Part shown: positions 31,412 through 43,045 of the stretch, piece after piece
Layout: the number at the start of each line of letters is the position of its first letter
Position numbering within the stretch: the stretch's first letter is position 1
Source: Aurelia coerulea
Lineage: Eukaryota; Cnidaria; Scyphozoa; Semaeostomeae; Ulmaridae
Length of the DNA stretch: 64,000 bases
Assembly (NCBI GenBank): GCA_039566865.1
Contig: CM076957.1
Location: 10,549,896 to 10,613,895 of the forward strand
Reading direction: 5' to 3'
Translations under genes and position numbers: made by a program
Notes under the pieces: model-generated
Told to the model about the DNA's origin: nothing
The model's database searches: none
What the model saw: the letters and a program-made list of their open reading frames with translations, nothing else

Positions 31412-31865
31412 GTAAGATGGTCATCTCCTTTAATTTCATCCCAGGCTATGTATTTTGCTTTGATTTTACTGGAACCTTGCCTCTTTCTATTCTAGGCCCA
31501 TCAAACTCGAGACTGAAGGTTTACATTTACGTGAACAAACTATTCTTAATCTTTAACAATTTCTTGGAGACATCTTTGTTGTTTCATATGAATCTAAATC
31601 TATAAGGAGACATTTACGAAATTTTGCTCTATATTGACAGTAGAACAAAAGCACATGCAAACTTTGGTGGTTAGCTTTGATGAATGATGAGTCCCACACT
31701 CCTTGCTGTTCACTTGGCACTAATCCAGGTCTCATAACAAAAGCATAACACCCATCTGAGAATGCCAGTAAAAACTGGCTTGAATGGTCAGAGTGTCAGT
31801 TAGGCTGATGAAACCTTGCAGACTGTTTGTCCTCTGATCTCAGAAGTTATTTCCATTCCTTTCAG

Positions 31866-31939
31866 ATCAACCTTGGTACAAGAAACATAAATGGCTGTTA
31901 TTGGTACTCTTGATGCTATGCAAGCTCTTGTACCTCTGA
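31866..31939 (+). CDS. Last coding exon, C-terminal membrane anchor
   Basis: The acceptor TTCCATTCCTTTCAG is followed by 24 codons: NQPWYKKHKWLLLVLLMLCK then LLYL and TGA at 31937. The phase matches the exon ending at 31411. A basic patch (KKHK) followed by a run of about 14 hydrophobic residues at the very C-terminus looks like a single-pass or tail anchor. AATAAA at 32213 is a plausible polyadenylation signal, giving a terminal exon of about 370 bases. Confidence 0.5.
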
Positions 31940-32212
31940 GGTTTTCAGCTCACTACAATCAAAGTCGCATTGAGGATCTCTTCAGACAACTTTGGGACTG
32001 AGAGAAACAATCTCTGAATCATGACCGTTATGGAAAATCCAACTTTTGCAAGTCCAACTTATGCCAGTTTGAAGTTGGGAAGTAAATTCCTGGTTCTTTC
32101 ATTAACTTCTGCATTAGAATGCAACTGTGCAAATTTTGGAAAAAGAGGAACCATTGGAATTTGGAGCAACAATGAGAAAGAAGATAAACAGTATAATTTG
32201 TGTTTCAGTTTT

Positions 32213-32218
32213 GAATAA
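32213..32218 (+). terminator. AATAAA polyadenylation signal
   Basis: TTTTGAATAAACAATTTTC lies 275 bases after the TGA of the exon above and is the first AATAAA in that direction. It is a candidate transcript end only. Confidence 0.35.
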
Positions 32219-32718
32219 ACAATTTTCAGGTTAGATAACTATACTTGAAGCATCTATTCACAAAAGACCATCAACATTAATTTTATCACAACATTTGTTT
32301 GCAGACTGTAGGCTCTTTAGCAATCCAAGTTTAGCATTTTTCTTGATATGATAACCCATACTACTGTGTTGTTCTTTAGTTGACCACTGTTGAACGGACT
32401 GACATTGATATCTTGAGTACTAATGTAGCAAAAATGAATTAAGAAATTTCAGGCTGTAGGTTTTCAGCAGTGGAAGGTTCTTAAATGAGTCAAATGTGGG
32501 AATGTGCTAACAGTAAGATTGTGTTTGCAGAAACATAGTACAGTGGATATCTCTGAACATGGGTGGCTTCCAACTATTAACTCTGTCTCTTGGGTTTTTT
32601 CAATGCAAAGAGGAAAGGAATTATTTGCGAGCTATATTGTTGACTTGACATAGACCCTATTCACAATAAAGTTATTTCTTTTAACAAGCATCGTTCACCT
32701 CAATATGATGTGATGCGA

Positions 32719-33467
32719 CCTACTTCCAGAATACCTTTTCTGAATGGAACTCGCTCACTCTTGATATTAGAAATTCTACATCAATTGCTGAGTTCAAGCG
32801 TAAATTGCTGGGAATCATAAGGCCTGCTCAAAAGCCTACTTATAATATACATGATATAGCAGGTATTAGACTTCTGACCAAGCTTCGTTTGAATTTTAGT
32901 GCCTTAAATGAACACAAATTTAGGCATAATTTTGAATGTCTGGACCCTATCTGTGCTTGTGGCACAGGCAAAGAAGATAACGAGCATTTTCTCCTGCATT
33001 GCCCTCTCTTTGAATTACAGCGTAGAGATCTCCTTGGTCAGCTCGGGGACCTTCCTGGCATTGACATTGAGAGTTTGGATAGTAAGACTATTTGCGAATT
33101 ACTACTATTTGGTAGCCCAAACGTAAATGTGATTGTGAACAGAATAATTCTGGAAGCGACCATTTCCTTCATCAAATCAACACAGCGATTAGGCTAGAAA
33201 TAAAACCATCAAATCACAGCGCACCCCAACAGGTGAGTCAGAGATATATTTCTTTGACGCACCTGGAACACCTTAATTTTTGTAACGTTGTTTTATTTGT
33301 TAGACTAGATACTGTCGTAGTATTGAACTGTTGTAAGTGTCGTTCGTAGTGAGAACTCGATGACTTTGTGTCCTTTCTCGCTACGAACGACATAATTTTT
33401 TTTTCTTTTCTCAATTCTAGTTTAACTGTTGTCGTTGCTTTGTATATTTTAATATTTTATGATGATA

Positions 33468-33499
<32 letters not shown>
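32719..33499 (+). mobile_element. LINE copy C with perfect 11-bp target duplications
   Basis: A 5'-truncated copy bounded by ATGTGATGCGA at 32708-32718 and 33499-33509. The coding part (about 32722-33197) starts in FSEWNSLTLDIRNSTSIAEF and ends ATISFIKSTQRLG, with the zinc motif CACGTGKEDNEHFLLHCP. The frame is open without stops. The 3' untranslated region has the stem-loop at 33338-33392 and ends in a run of about 28 A. Open frame, long A run and exact duplications mark it as one of the youngest insertions here. Confidence 0.93.
33338..33392 (+). other. Conserved 3' UTR stem-loop of LINE copy C
   Basis: TGTCGTTCGTAGTGAGAA pairs over 18 positions (one G-U) with TTCTCGCTACGAACGACA; the loop begins CTCGATGACTTTGTGTC. 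Outer bases differ from copies A, B and D on both arms. Confidence 0.88.
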
Positions 33500-33501
<2 letters not shown>

Positions 33502-33815
33502 TGATGCGAAATCCCAAAAGCGTGCAATGCTCTCAGCAACAGATGGAATAGTTCAGTAAATGCATTTGCATCAAAAGCGGCATGGTGTAGAATTCTTGCT
33601 GTGCTGAGATTTGTATCATTCACCTCAAATTGATATTAATAGTGAATAAGGTCTGCAGCCAGTGAAATGTTTGATGACTCAAAATTGATGTGTAAAAGTA
33701 TTGAAGAATATTGGTACAGTAGTACACTCCCATTAGGGGCTAAGCAGATAGCTACCTAATTTACCCACATTTTTGCACTTGATGATACAAACACTTATAC
33801 CAAAGTACCCCTTGT

Positions 33816-33982
33816 CAGTAGCAGAGCCAGGGGAGGTATAAGGGGTAAATTCCCCTTCTAAAAATTTGGCAATTATTGTTTATGAAAAATGCAAAAAAAT
33901 GTCCGGATACTCATTTTACCCCTATCCCAGCCGAAGGTTTTTACTTTTACCCCTTTAATATAATTGCCTAGCTCTGCAACTG
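33816..33982. mobile_element. 167-bp hAT-like MITE
   Basis: The ends CAGT(A/T)GCAGAGC(C/T)AGG are inverted, and the flanks CCCCTTGT (33808-33815) and CCTCTTGT (33983-33990) match at 7 of 8 positions. CAGNGGCGGAGCCAGG-type ends with an 8-bp duplication are characteristic of hAT elements. No coding capacity. Confidence 0.8.
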
Positions 33983-34093
33983 CCTCTTGTCTGCAATTTA
34001 CAGTACCATGATTTACAAGTTCTACATAGTTATCTTCTGGAATTAGAGGAATGTTTGTTTGTTTGTTAATGGACTGTTTGGCAAATGGTATAC

Positions 34094-34177
34094 CATGAGG
34101 TTTTCCATCTTCTTTTTCTCCACTGAATCACTTGGAGTGTATGCGAACTTCTTGACACCAGCATTATCAGTTTCTTC
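34094..34177 (-). CDS. Candidate host exon on the minus strand
   Basis: An 84-base exon candidate with acceptor TTCTATTTGCAG and donor ATG/GTATACC. The phase 0 frame gives 28 hydrophilic residues including DNAGVKKFAYTPSDSVEKKK. One other frame is also open across the region, with a less plausible composition. The first-exon candidate at 34808-34732 is on the same strand, but its exit phase (2) does not fit directly, so a missing exon or two separate genes must be assumed. Confidence 0.4.
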
Positions 34178-34731
34178 CTGCAAATAGAATTATGTGTATA
34201 ATTAATTTTTTGATTTTCAGTGTTTGATTGGAAAGATAAGGGTGTGTAACTTGTGAAAAAATTTTTCAAAAAGTTCTTAGATCTTACATCATGAGGCTAG
34301 TGATAAATAATAGCTTTTACTGTAGCATTATGTTGCTGCAGTTTCCTCGAAATCAGTCACACAGGACTCTAACAGGGATAATCAGGAACGCAAAGACCAT
34401 TATTTCTATGGCAAAGACCATCAAAAGTGCCAAATTTCAAGGTTCGGAAAAATTACTTTATCGTGGGGACTTAAGGGGACTTAAGAGAATGTAGCATCAT
34501 TGAGCAGTAATCTTACTTTAAACGAGAGGATAACCTTAAGTCCCCGTTCGTTAACCCAAACGGAGCCAAAAACTGTTACCCATTTTCAAGAATTGGATTA
34601 CCTTAGGCCCGTCACTGTTAAGTTACATTTTCATGCATTCATTGGTAATACCAGACAAAACAAAGTTAATCAATCACTACGCATATTAGATTAGATCTTT
34701 AAAATACTTACAACTGCTCGTTCCCCTTTAC

Positions 34732-34808
34732 GTTAATGTGTTGCGAGTGCAAAACGTATCGATGACTGCCTCGGCCTCGCCGCCATTGCTCCTGTCATCT
34801 GATTCCAT
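34732..34808 (-). CDS. Candidate first exon on the minus strand
   Basis: ATG opens a 25-codon frame (MESDDRSNGGEAEAVIDTFC and on) ending at a GTAAAG donor in phase 2. The acidic, glycine-rich start is typical of initiator exons, and the surrounding sequence is GC-richer than average. The reverse frame on the plus strand is open too, so the call is tentative. Confidence 0.3.
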
Positions 34809-35399
34809 CTCGAAGCAAAGCGCGTTGCATTGTGGGAAGCTCTGGTCATCCTCCTTGATCATCATCATCATCATTAATCTATTTTATTTAAGTTTATTTC
34901 ATAACATGGCCAGTGCAAAACGTAACGGGGCAACTACTTTTTTTGAGCTTGTACAGAATTACAAAGCAATATGAACGAGGCAGGAACTTTTTATGAGCTC
35001 AAGACGAATTTTGAGATATAAAATGGTTCATTTTGAGGACAACATTGTGTATCATGCAAGTCGAGAAATGCAGGAAGATGTGTTTGAAAATAATGCAAAA
35101 TGACCTTGTCAGTCGTTTGCAAGAATACGTCACAAGGAGACAAGAATTGATTTTGTTATGGTCTTTGGATACTTCTTCGGTGATAAACAACATTTGTTGT
35201 TCAAGAATACGGGAGACACATTTTCTGAGTTAGTTTTTTGCAATAATTTCATACAGGGCGAGCAGGTTTTTTTGCAAGAATTTTTGTTCTCCACCGGCCA
35301 TGTAATATAATAAATTTTGCACTGTCCCTAAAGAAGAATAGCTAAATTACAGCTAATTTAGGCCTACTTTACAAAACTTTACAAAATTCCTAAAGTTAA
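34809..35399. other. No gene recognised; short dispersed repeat
   Basis: AATAGCTAAATTACAGCTAA followed by TT(A/T)AGGCCTACT occurs here at about 35337-35370, again at 36061-36092, and in degenerate form at 30492-30525. A (CAT)n tract lies near 34859-34874. Confidence 0.5.
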
Positions 35400-36006
35400 C
35401 CCTATCTGGACCGGGGGGGGGGGCTAAAATAGCCCCCTTACAAGTTTTGTCTGGGTTTCTTTTTTATGATAATTTCTAGGCTAATTACTTTTCGTGACTT
35501 TTCCTAACTATCTTTTTCGCATCTTTCACCAAAATATCTACAAGATATGACATGTTTTTTTTGGGAATATAAAAATTTGGAAATAAGCTATTTTTTTTGG
35601 TTGTTCTTTTTTATTACGTCATCCATGACGTCATATATCAAAATTTTTAGGTAATAAATATAAGTTTATAAATTTCATAATTTTTTCAAAACATTATGTT
35701 TTTCAGAAACCTTGATATGTTATCTGTCAATTAAAGTTATAAGGAGCATAATATTCTCCCAAGAAAGTTTTTACAGTTCAATCTGTAAGAGTACTGTTTT
35801 TGGCCTAAAACAAAGAAAATTGATAACGTCATCGAAAAATACAACAATTAGAGTAAAATAAATTAGATATTCGGAAGTTTCACATTAAGTTACATATTAT
35901 GACCAAATTTCATCTTTTTAGCCCTTGTCAACTCAGAGTTCTGAGGGGGGGGGGGCTAATTTAGCCCCCTTCGGCCTGAGGATGTTCAAAAAAGCCCGGT
36001 CCAGAT
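35400..36006. mobile_element. piggyBac-like MITE, right border eroded
   Basis: The left end TTAA/CCCTATCTGGACCGGGGG matches the piggyBac pattern of TTAA followed by CCCT. The right end carries the inverse CCCGGTCCAGAT at 35995-36006 but lacks the final AGGG-TTAA. Just inside each end sits a G/C hairpin: GGGGGCTAAAATAGCCCCC on the left and GGGGGCTAATTTAGCCCCC on the right. No transposase frame. Confidence 0.7.
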
Positions 36007-38329
36007 TCTTTATTATCATTATTATTATCAAACATCTATCTAAAGTAGGCTAAAAAAATGAATAGCTAAATTACAGCTAATTAAGGCCTACTAATTACAA
36101 TATATATAATTTACAATAAAACTATCTATATACATATTCATTGCAGTGGGATGTGGTGTCATTCCCTTTGTCCCTCTCGCGAACGTTCTCATTGTCTAGA
36201 CAGTTCGATTGGCAGAACCGTAACATGGGCGAAGTCAAACCAAAGGTGAAAACGTCGCCCAACATTCCGTTCCTCCTCAAAACGTTCTCTTTTCCAGTCA
36301 GGACTCTGGTCGAGGGGTTATTTGCCAATTTCCTCACCCCACTTTCGGCTTGCCAAGCCCTTTGTTTCCCTTTGTGTTGAGCTCGAAGTCCTTGTCATTC
36401 CATTGTTCTCGCGCTGCTCATGACGTCAAAAAATGGGTGCACTTCAACATCCCATTGAGGGGTTTTCAGATTTTTTAAAAATCCCAGTGGGATCTCAGTT
36501 CGCTTGATATGCATTGGGACCCATTTGGAGAGGGATTCAGGTCTGGGGATTTTTTAGGTGCTGGAGGGGGGTCGAGTGGAAATTGCACATTTCCTACCCT
36601 TCAAAGGCCATTTCCCCCAGTTTATTTGCTAAATGTCGTCTTTTGACAGCCTTGCTATATTTAAGGAGTTTCTACCTCAAAATTTGAGTTATTGGGAGAG
36701 GGATTGGCGCTCCAGAGTGCCATAATTGCAACATTTTCTAATTTCTAGATGCCTTTTTAGCCCTTTCTCGGGAACTCCCCCTTCTCTCAAGAGAAACATC
36801 CCCTTTTATGTTTTGAACTACCATCCGAGTTGTCAAGCAAAAAGGTTTTGACATTGTTGTGCAGCATGGAAAATTGCTTTCAAACTGTTGATAGTTTTTA
36901 GATTAAAATAGTACTTGAATTGTTCCTTGAGAGGATTAACATTTACGATACTCTCGACCAGCTTTTCGCAGCAAATGGCCACGAAACCTAGATTGGCTGG
37001 GTCTGTTATTAAAGAATAGGCCTTCATGAAATGGGAAGAGGGAAGGAAGAGTAAAATGGTGTGAAATATTGGACGATAACTGGAAGTAAGGGATCGGCAA
37101 CGAATGCGTGCATTCTGTTTTTGACAGAAACCACATGTGCAGAAATTGAAACTGAAGAAAATCCTTCAAAGAAGACAGGGGCCAAGTCTTGGGCCAAATC
37201 GAAATAAAGATTAGCTATGGGAGTTTTTGAGACTCCTGTCGACTCTTGTGATTTCCTGAAGTCTTATTTTATGAGTCTCCGTAAGTTTTATTTTTACCTG
37301 CCGTCTTTTTATGCTTTTATGAGCAATGACTGGGACTTATCATCTGCTATTTTACAAGGCAGTTTTACAAAGAAACCAGCGATTTGCACGTCGCCCTTTG
37401 CCTGATTAAAAACGTGAAACGAGTTGAGGGGGTGTTATCACTCTTTCGAACTATCCTCGGCTGAACATGATGAGCGATCTGAATTGAGAGGCCTAATGTT
37501 TACAAGCTATTCTGTTTTCAGAGGTCATTGAAATTGAACAACAACACATTAAACATTACATTACAATTTTATTTGTACTTTCTTCATTGGAAGGCAACAC
37601 CGCTAATTGCCCTTCCATTCCAGACACATATCTGACGTCAATACTTTTCAAAGCAGAACAATTGCTGGAAAGAACAATCAGAAAGTGATTTCAGAGCCTC
37701 TGTTTGGGATGAGAGGGCTAGAAAGCAGGGGGCGAGGGGGTAACTCCTATAGGGGGTCTGGTATATATGTGTCTTTGAGAATTCAGAGTTAGGACCCGTA
37801 ACCAGGGCAAAATTTTAAAATATGACCCCATAAACCGGGAAAAATCTACCACAATAATCGTAACATACAGAGTAAATTGAGAATTTATAGAGCTATATTC
37901 CTTTTTATGAAAGTTGTTTGTAGAATCTTAGGAAAAACGGGGTCTTTTTCTTCAGAAAATATTCTAACCCAAAACCAGTGAAATGCTGGCTGGTGGACTC
38001 GGGACCCTAAAATAAAAGTCAAAATTCACCTGGCCCAAGTTTCATACCCCAAGTTTTATGGAATTCTACTGTTTTCCAACAAAGAGAAGAGATATCAGTA
38101 TAAGTGAATCGTAATAAAGTGCCAAAATCCCAAACCTTTCTCTTAGAAACAGTGTTTGTACTGTACAGATTACTTTAGGGCTCAGTGATACTCCTTTAAA
38201 GGGGGAGTTACCTTCAAAATTTTCCATGATAAGGGGTTTTTTCATCAACTAGAATGTCAGAGAAGAGGGTATCCTATGGAATTGTACGGATGAGCGTGAT
38301 GTACCTTTTACTGTTGAATTGCACCCGCC
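36007..38329. other. No confident gene in 2.3 kb
   Basis: A minus-strand frame at 37027-36833 (MKAYSLITDPANLGFVAICC and EKLVESIVNVNPLKEQF) has protein-like composition but no start context, splice border or family match. The rest is non-coding by eye, with G-rich runs near 36550 and 37730. Confidence 0.3.
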
Positions 38330-38590
38330 GGGAGTGTGTAGTACAGTTGGGGATGTTCAGTACAGTGGGGAGGTATGTTTGAGTACAGTTGGGCAATTCA
38401 GTATATAGTGGGGAGGCATCCGGAGTTCTGTGGGGGATACCTTGAGTGCAGTGGGGGACGGGGGTGTTCAGTACAGTGGGGAGGCATCTGGAGTACAGTG
38501 GGGGGGGGATATCATGATGTGTGTGGTGTGTGGTGAGGCATCATCAGTATAGTAGGGGGATATTCAGAACAGAGAGGGGGTTGCCAGGGT
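38330..38590 (+). repeat. G-rich degenerate minisatellite
   Basis: Repeated units of the form TTCAGTACAGTGGGGAGGCA followed by TCTGGAGTACAGTGGGGG, with a period of roughly 36-40 bases and at least six imperfect copies. The many runs of four or more G could form G-quadruplexes on the plus strand. Ends are diffuse. Confidence 0.8.
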
Positions 38591-38990
38591 AGTTACTAGG
38601 GGGCCCGGGCGCCTCTGTGGGCCAGCAAGAAATAAGGTATGCCTTTCTCTTTGTCGTCGTTTTCTTTCAGGAATGTTTGCAGGCCTGCAGGCCCACTGAG
38701 GTTCTAAAAAAATCTAAAAGCAGTGTCCTACCAGTGCATAGAGGGGCGTGGCCCAAGGATAAAAGTGTGTGCTGCCCGGCCTTTATCTCGACGGCCCTGG
38801 CGGTAAACACTCATGTTGTTAAATGCTCCCTTGCGCAACTATGAACTGCAGCTTTGTAGATGTAGAATGAACCTATGACGAAACTTTGGTCACATAAAGT
38901 GATAACAGAAAACAACGTCAAGAAGTAACAAATGCTTTCCCAAGCAATCACTCGGTACGACGGCCGACCGGCAAGCCTAGTTCATATATA
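38591..38990. other. No gene recognised
   Basis: A 75-codon plus frame at 38617-38844 overlaps the edge of the minisatellite and shows no family feature. Confidence 0.35.
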
Positions 38991-38994
38991 TTAC

Positions 38995-39125
38995 AAACAA
39001 ATCAGAGTTAAAAATATATCATGTTAGAAAGCCAACTTGCTGGATGTAGAATACTTTGCAAAGCCTACAGTTACATTTTCCACCATTCCAACATCTAATT
39101 CATTTTTTGAACATAGGAAGGCTGT
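38995..39125 (-). pseudogene. LINE 3' fragment (third family) cut by a piggyBac-like element
   Basis: The minus strand reads WWKCNCRLCKVFYIQQVG, matching the terminal cysteine cluster of the LINE at 6.9 kb. The fragment stops at the TTAA where the next element begins. Confidence 0.65.
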
Positions 39126-39129
39126 TTAA

Positions 39130-40010
39130 CGCTATTATAACCGGGTAAAAAAAAAGTGATTTTCTACCGGGGGGCGTTTTTCGCCCCCCCCCCTGTTTTT
39201 CTCCGCAAGTATAACAGCTATGACAATGAAACTTGCACTATGTCATAATTGAACAAAGGAGAATCTAAAAATAGCACCAATCAATCAGTAGTCACGTGAT
39301 TGGTTGCTAGGCAACCAAAACAATGCAAATTTTGCGAAAATCGAGCTATTTGCAAAAAAAGGCCAATTATTAGCAAATAGGTTGATAAAATTGGCAAAAA
39401 ACCATCCAAATACCTGCTTGACACCATTAATTTGTAGCTTCATATTGTTTCATACGGATATTTGTGGTTTCTAATAAATTAACTAATTAAATAATGAAAA
39501 TTTGATTCAATGCAAAATTGTTTGCTCAATAATTATGATTTGAAACCATTAATTTCGCATAGTATTGATGAAATCAAGTACCTTCATCGATATTTGAGGT
39601 AATTCCATCAGTTTTGCATGCAAAAATTACTCATTCATTAGGAATATGACGTCATTAAGATTGATGACGTCATAGAAATAATAAAGTGCTGATGTCAGAA
39701 ATATGAATAAATTATATAACAAATGAAAGCACTCATTGAGACGAATCGAATGGTATATATATTGTTGAGATTTAGCAACAAATAAAGAAATTAGAGCCGT
39801 TTTAAAGAATTTCTTTGTGACCACTCTCCAAATATGGACATGTGGTGGTCACGTGGTCGAACAATAGGTCTTGACATTTTTATTTTCTGATTGCCAACTA
39901 AATTTTAGGAAAAGTCAAGACGTTTCAGCACTGTAGGTAGCATCGTTTGGGAGTTATTAAAAAAAATCCGACAGGGGGGGGCGAAAAACGCCCCCCCGGT
40001 TAAAATAGGG
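39130..40010. mobile_element. piggyBac-like non-autonomous element, 881 bp
   Basis: The ends C(G/C)CTATT(A/T)TAACCGGG are inverted and flanked by TTAA (39126-39129 and 40011-40014). Just inside each end is a strong hairpin, CCGGGGGGCGTTTTTCGCCC-type on the left and GGGGGCGAAAAACGCCCCC on the right. The interior is AT-rich with several TGACGTCAT words and no transposase. The TTAA-CCCTAT terminus places it with the element at 35.4 kb and a solo end at 49119. Confidence 0.85.
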
Positions 40011-40740
40011 TTAATCAGTTTAATCAGATAGAGTTAATCAATTAAAAACATGTAGTGGATTATTTACAAGATAAAAAGAATAATGCCTTCCCTACGAGGT
40101 ATGGAGCGACGCCCACCTCCAAGAGAGACGGCTGACATACCGCGCGAGGGACCCCCACACGCATATCCTAAGCTGCGGTCGCCGCTGGGGCACAATTCCC
40201 CAGTTCAACCGCAGCCCAGTGCCTGCATCGTGAAGGGGACCTCACATCCCGCACAGCACATCCCCCATCCCAATGAGAAGCAGCGCAGTGCACCGCCGCA
40301 ACCCTTGCGAGAAGGCCCATGCAACGTTTATCATGTTAGAAATCCAACTCTTGGAATATATGTTTTGCTGAGCCTACAGTTGCATTTATCACCATTCCAA
40401 CATTGCTTGTCAATTTCATAGATTGGCATTCAAACGTGACAATATGCAAAAGTGCGGACCACATGACCATGTCTTAGGAAGTGTACTTTTTTTCAAACAA
40501 CCAGCAAAATCGTGCTTTTTACTGACAAAACAGACGGATATGATTTTTCTTAGGTCCCTTTATGGTGTTCAAGCTCCGTACTGTTAGAGTTTGTTAGAAA
40601 ACCTTGATTTCTATGGATTTTGAGCTGCAGGCTTAACGATCTTATTGGTTAATTGTTTTTGGCTCTTCTATCACCCCTGCAAGTAATCTGCCTTTCATGC
40701 ATGACCTGCATTTCTAGTGACTGCCAAAACCTGTTTCCAT
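40011..40740. other. GC-rich insert and a short LINE 3' fragment
   Basis: 40083-40325 is markedly GC-richer than its surroundings and encodes only a proline-rich frame on the plus strand without family features. 40325-40430 on the minus strand matches the LINE third-family 3' end (C-rich motif near 40370-40405). Confidence 0.45.
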
Positions 40741-41075
40741 GGGGGGGGGGGGGGAGGGTTCTTGGCCAAATTTTGGGTAGAGGTCTGCCGCAAGCATATT
40801 CAAAATGGTACCGTAGGCTATACTAACTTTTACGAAAATGGTACCCTTGGCTAGACCAGTTTTGACCATTTCCTGGACCAATATTGTCAAATTTGTACCA
40901 AATATGATATCATGACCGTTCGCTAGACCAATATTGTCAAAAATGATACCCTTGGCTAGACCGTGGTTGGCCAAAATTGCAAAAAAAGTATACCCTTGGC
41001 TAGACTAGAAGTCCGAAAAAATATACCCTTGCTCGCGGCACATCCCCATGTACCTTTACTATGGAAGAACCCCCC
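40741..41075. repeat. Dispersed repeat with internal '(A)TGGTACCCTTGGCTAGAC' units, copy 1
   Basis: Bounded by a run of 13 G on the left and 11 C on the right. The interior consists of variants of AAAATGATACCCTTGGCTAG followed by ACCAATATTGTC, about 30-40 bases long, repeated seven or eight times. A second copy with the same order is at 47265-47790. The ends show weak inverted similarity, so a MITE with an internal minisatellite is likely. Confidence 0.75.
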
Positions 41076-41089
41076 CCCCACCCTCCGTG

Positions 41090-42890
41090 CCCGTATCACC
41101 AAAAACAGCAGCTCTTCGATTGACGTTATTCTCACCAACCGAGTTAGAAGATTCCAGAAAACCTCCGTTTTTGAGACCGGTCTTAGCGACGATCATTGTC
41201 TTGTTGTTACGGTTCTAAAATCACATATCCCTAGTCTTAAACCCAGGGCGATAAAATATCGTAGCCATACAAATTTCAAGCCAGTTAAGTTTCTTGCAGA
41301 TGTTCGCAGAACTAATTTTGATGCCTGGGAGGACCCAACAGTTTCCGAAATCTAGTGGACAAACACGCTCCTCTAAAAACCAAACTTGCGCGGGGAAATA
41401 GTGCAACTTTCGTGACTCGTGAACTAAAAAAGGCAATTTATATCAGAACTAAGTTGAAAAATAGACTCAACAAATATCCTACAAATCGAAACGAAAGAAA
41501 CTATAAAAAGCAGCGCAACAAGTGAGAAAGCAATCAAATAACATTTCAAAAAAGCAACTGTAGGTGGTCTAATTTGTAATCAAGATTTTTGGAATCTGGT
41601 TAAACCTTTTCCTTCAAATAAAGGAGGCTTGGTTGGTGATGATATTTCCTTGGTTCATAACAACCAAATTGTAACAGATGACTATGAACTGACTGAAATT
41701 TTCAATAATCATTACATTAACATAGTCGAGAAAACAAGTGGACAGAAACCGTGTAACATTGCTGACACAGTTGAAACTGATGATGATCGACGACTGGATA
41801 GGCTTATTCTCGGGAAGTATAAAGATCACCCCAGTGTTCTTGCCATAAGGGAATGTAGTGATATCTCAAATTCTTTCTCATTTCATGAAGTGCAACATCA
41901 GGAAGTCTGGGCTCTACTTAGATCATTGGACGGAAAAAAATCTACCGGTGAAGATCAAATTCCACCAAAACTAGTACAATTAGCTGCAAATGACGTTACC
42001 GCTCCCCTATCCTGCACCATAAATAGCTGTTTAAAAAACCATAGATTTCCAGATAAAGGAAAGAGCGCAGCAGTTTGCCCTTTGGATAAAGGTGAGACAA
42101 ATAGTACAGCTGAGAAAATTTTTCGCCCAATCAGTGTTTTAAATACATTCTCTAAGATCTACGAAAAAAATTATGAAACTGCAATTAGTTCTATATCTTG
42201 ATACTACGCTCTCGGTTTTCATAGGAGCCTATAGAAAAGCATACGGTACGCAACATGTTTTAATAACTCTCCTTGAAGATTGGAAGACCAAATTTGACAA
42301 TAATTATATTGTAGGTGCTGTACTAATGGATCTGTCAAAAGCATTTGATTGCATCCCACACGATCTGCTGATTGCAAAGTTAAATGCGTATGGTATAGAT
42401 GAAAATGCCTTGGTACTGATCTATTCATATCTTAAACGGCGTGAGCAATCCGTGAGGATAAACAATACATACAGTTCCTTCCAAACAATCTTATCTGGGG
42501 TCCCCCAAGGCTCGGTGTTAGGCCCTATTCTTTCTAATGTATATTTAAATGCTCTTTTTTCTTTATCAAACAGGCAACATTACATAATTATGCTGACGAC
42601 AAACACGCTTGCTTGTTTCTCTAGGACTCTACCAGATCCGGTGCGAGCCCTAGAGGAAGAAGCAGGCGTCGCACTAGACTGGTTAAAGGAAAACCATATG
42701 ATTGGGAATTCATCAAAGTTTCATGCACTGTTAGTTAAAAAAGATCAAACGAATACTAGTGGCGACAGTTAAGCTTCTCGGACTTCAGCTAGACTATAAA
42801 CTAAATTTTGATCCACATATTTCAGAACTTTGTAGAAAAGCCGCAACTCAACTTAATGTTTTAAAGAGGCTAAGATCTTATATTTTTCAT
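41090..42890 (+). pseudogene. LINE copy (fourth family), endonuclease C-terminus and RT palm
   Basis: SSSIDVILTNRVRRFQKTSV and TGLSDDHCLVVTVLKSHIPS are the end of the endonuclease; after frameshifts near 41355 and 41530 the linker and palm follow: FHEVQHQEVWALLRSLDGKK, FRPISVLNTFSKIYEK, VGAVLMDLSKAFDCIPHDLL and GVPQGSVLGPI. The catalytic YADD is present only in the +1 frame (LHNYADDKHAC at about 42570-42605), so compensating indels flank it. The frame ends KAATQLNVLKRLRSYI at 42888 where an opposite-strand LINE has inserted, and resumes at 44463. Confidence 0.9.
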
Positions 42891-42911
42891 TTTCATTTTT
42901 CATTATTTTTA

Positions 42912-42957
42912 CACGGTGGCCCCGTCAATCGAGAGGATTGCTTTACAGGGGGCCGTG
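42912..42957 (-). other. Conserved LINE 3' UTR stem-loop (second family)
   Basis: Read on the minus strand: CACGG/CCGTG outer, GCCCC/GGGGC middle and CAATC/GATTG inner helices, with TGTAAAG on the 5' side. Homologous positions at 5535, 56006 and 61550 keep pairing with different bases. Confidence 0.85.
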
Positions 42958-43045
42958 CCAAACTTTACAATATTACTAAAAATTACTAACAAATTACCTA
43001 TATTTACAATCTAAAATAAAAAAAAATAAATGAAAAACAATGGAG

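Noticed and set aside
32708..33509. Processed host pseudogene (A tail plus target duplication)
   Set aside because: The encoded protein is the LINE C-terminus with its own zinc motif and 3' stem-loop, so it is a truncated LINE insertion.
40083..40421. Proline-rich 112-codon ORF
   Set aside because: GC-rich composition alone keeps it open; it runs into an antisense LINE fragment and has no family feature.
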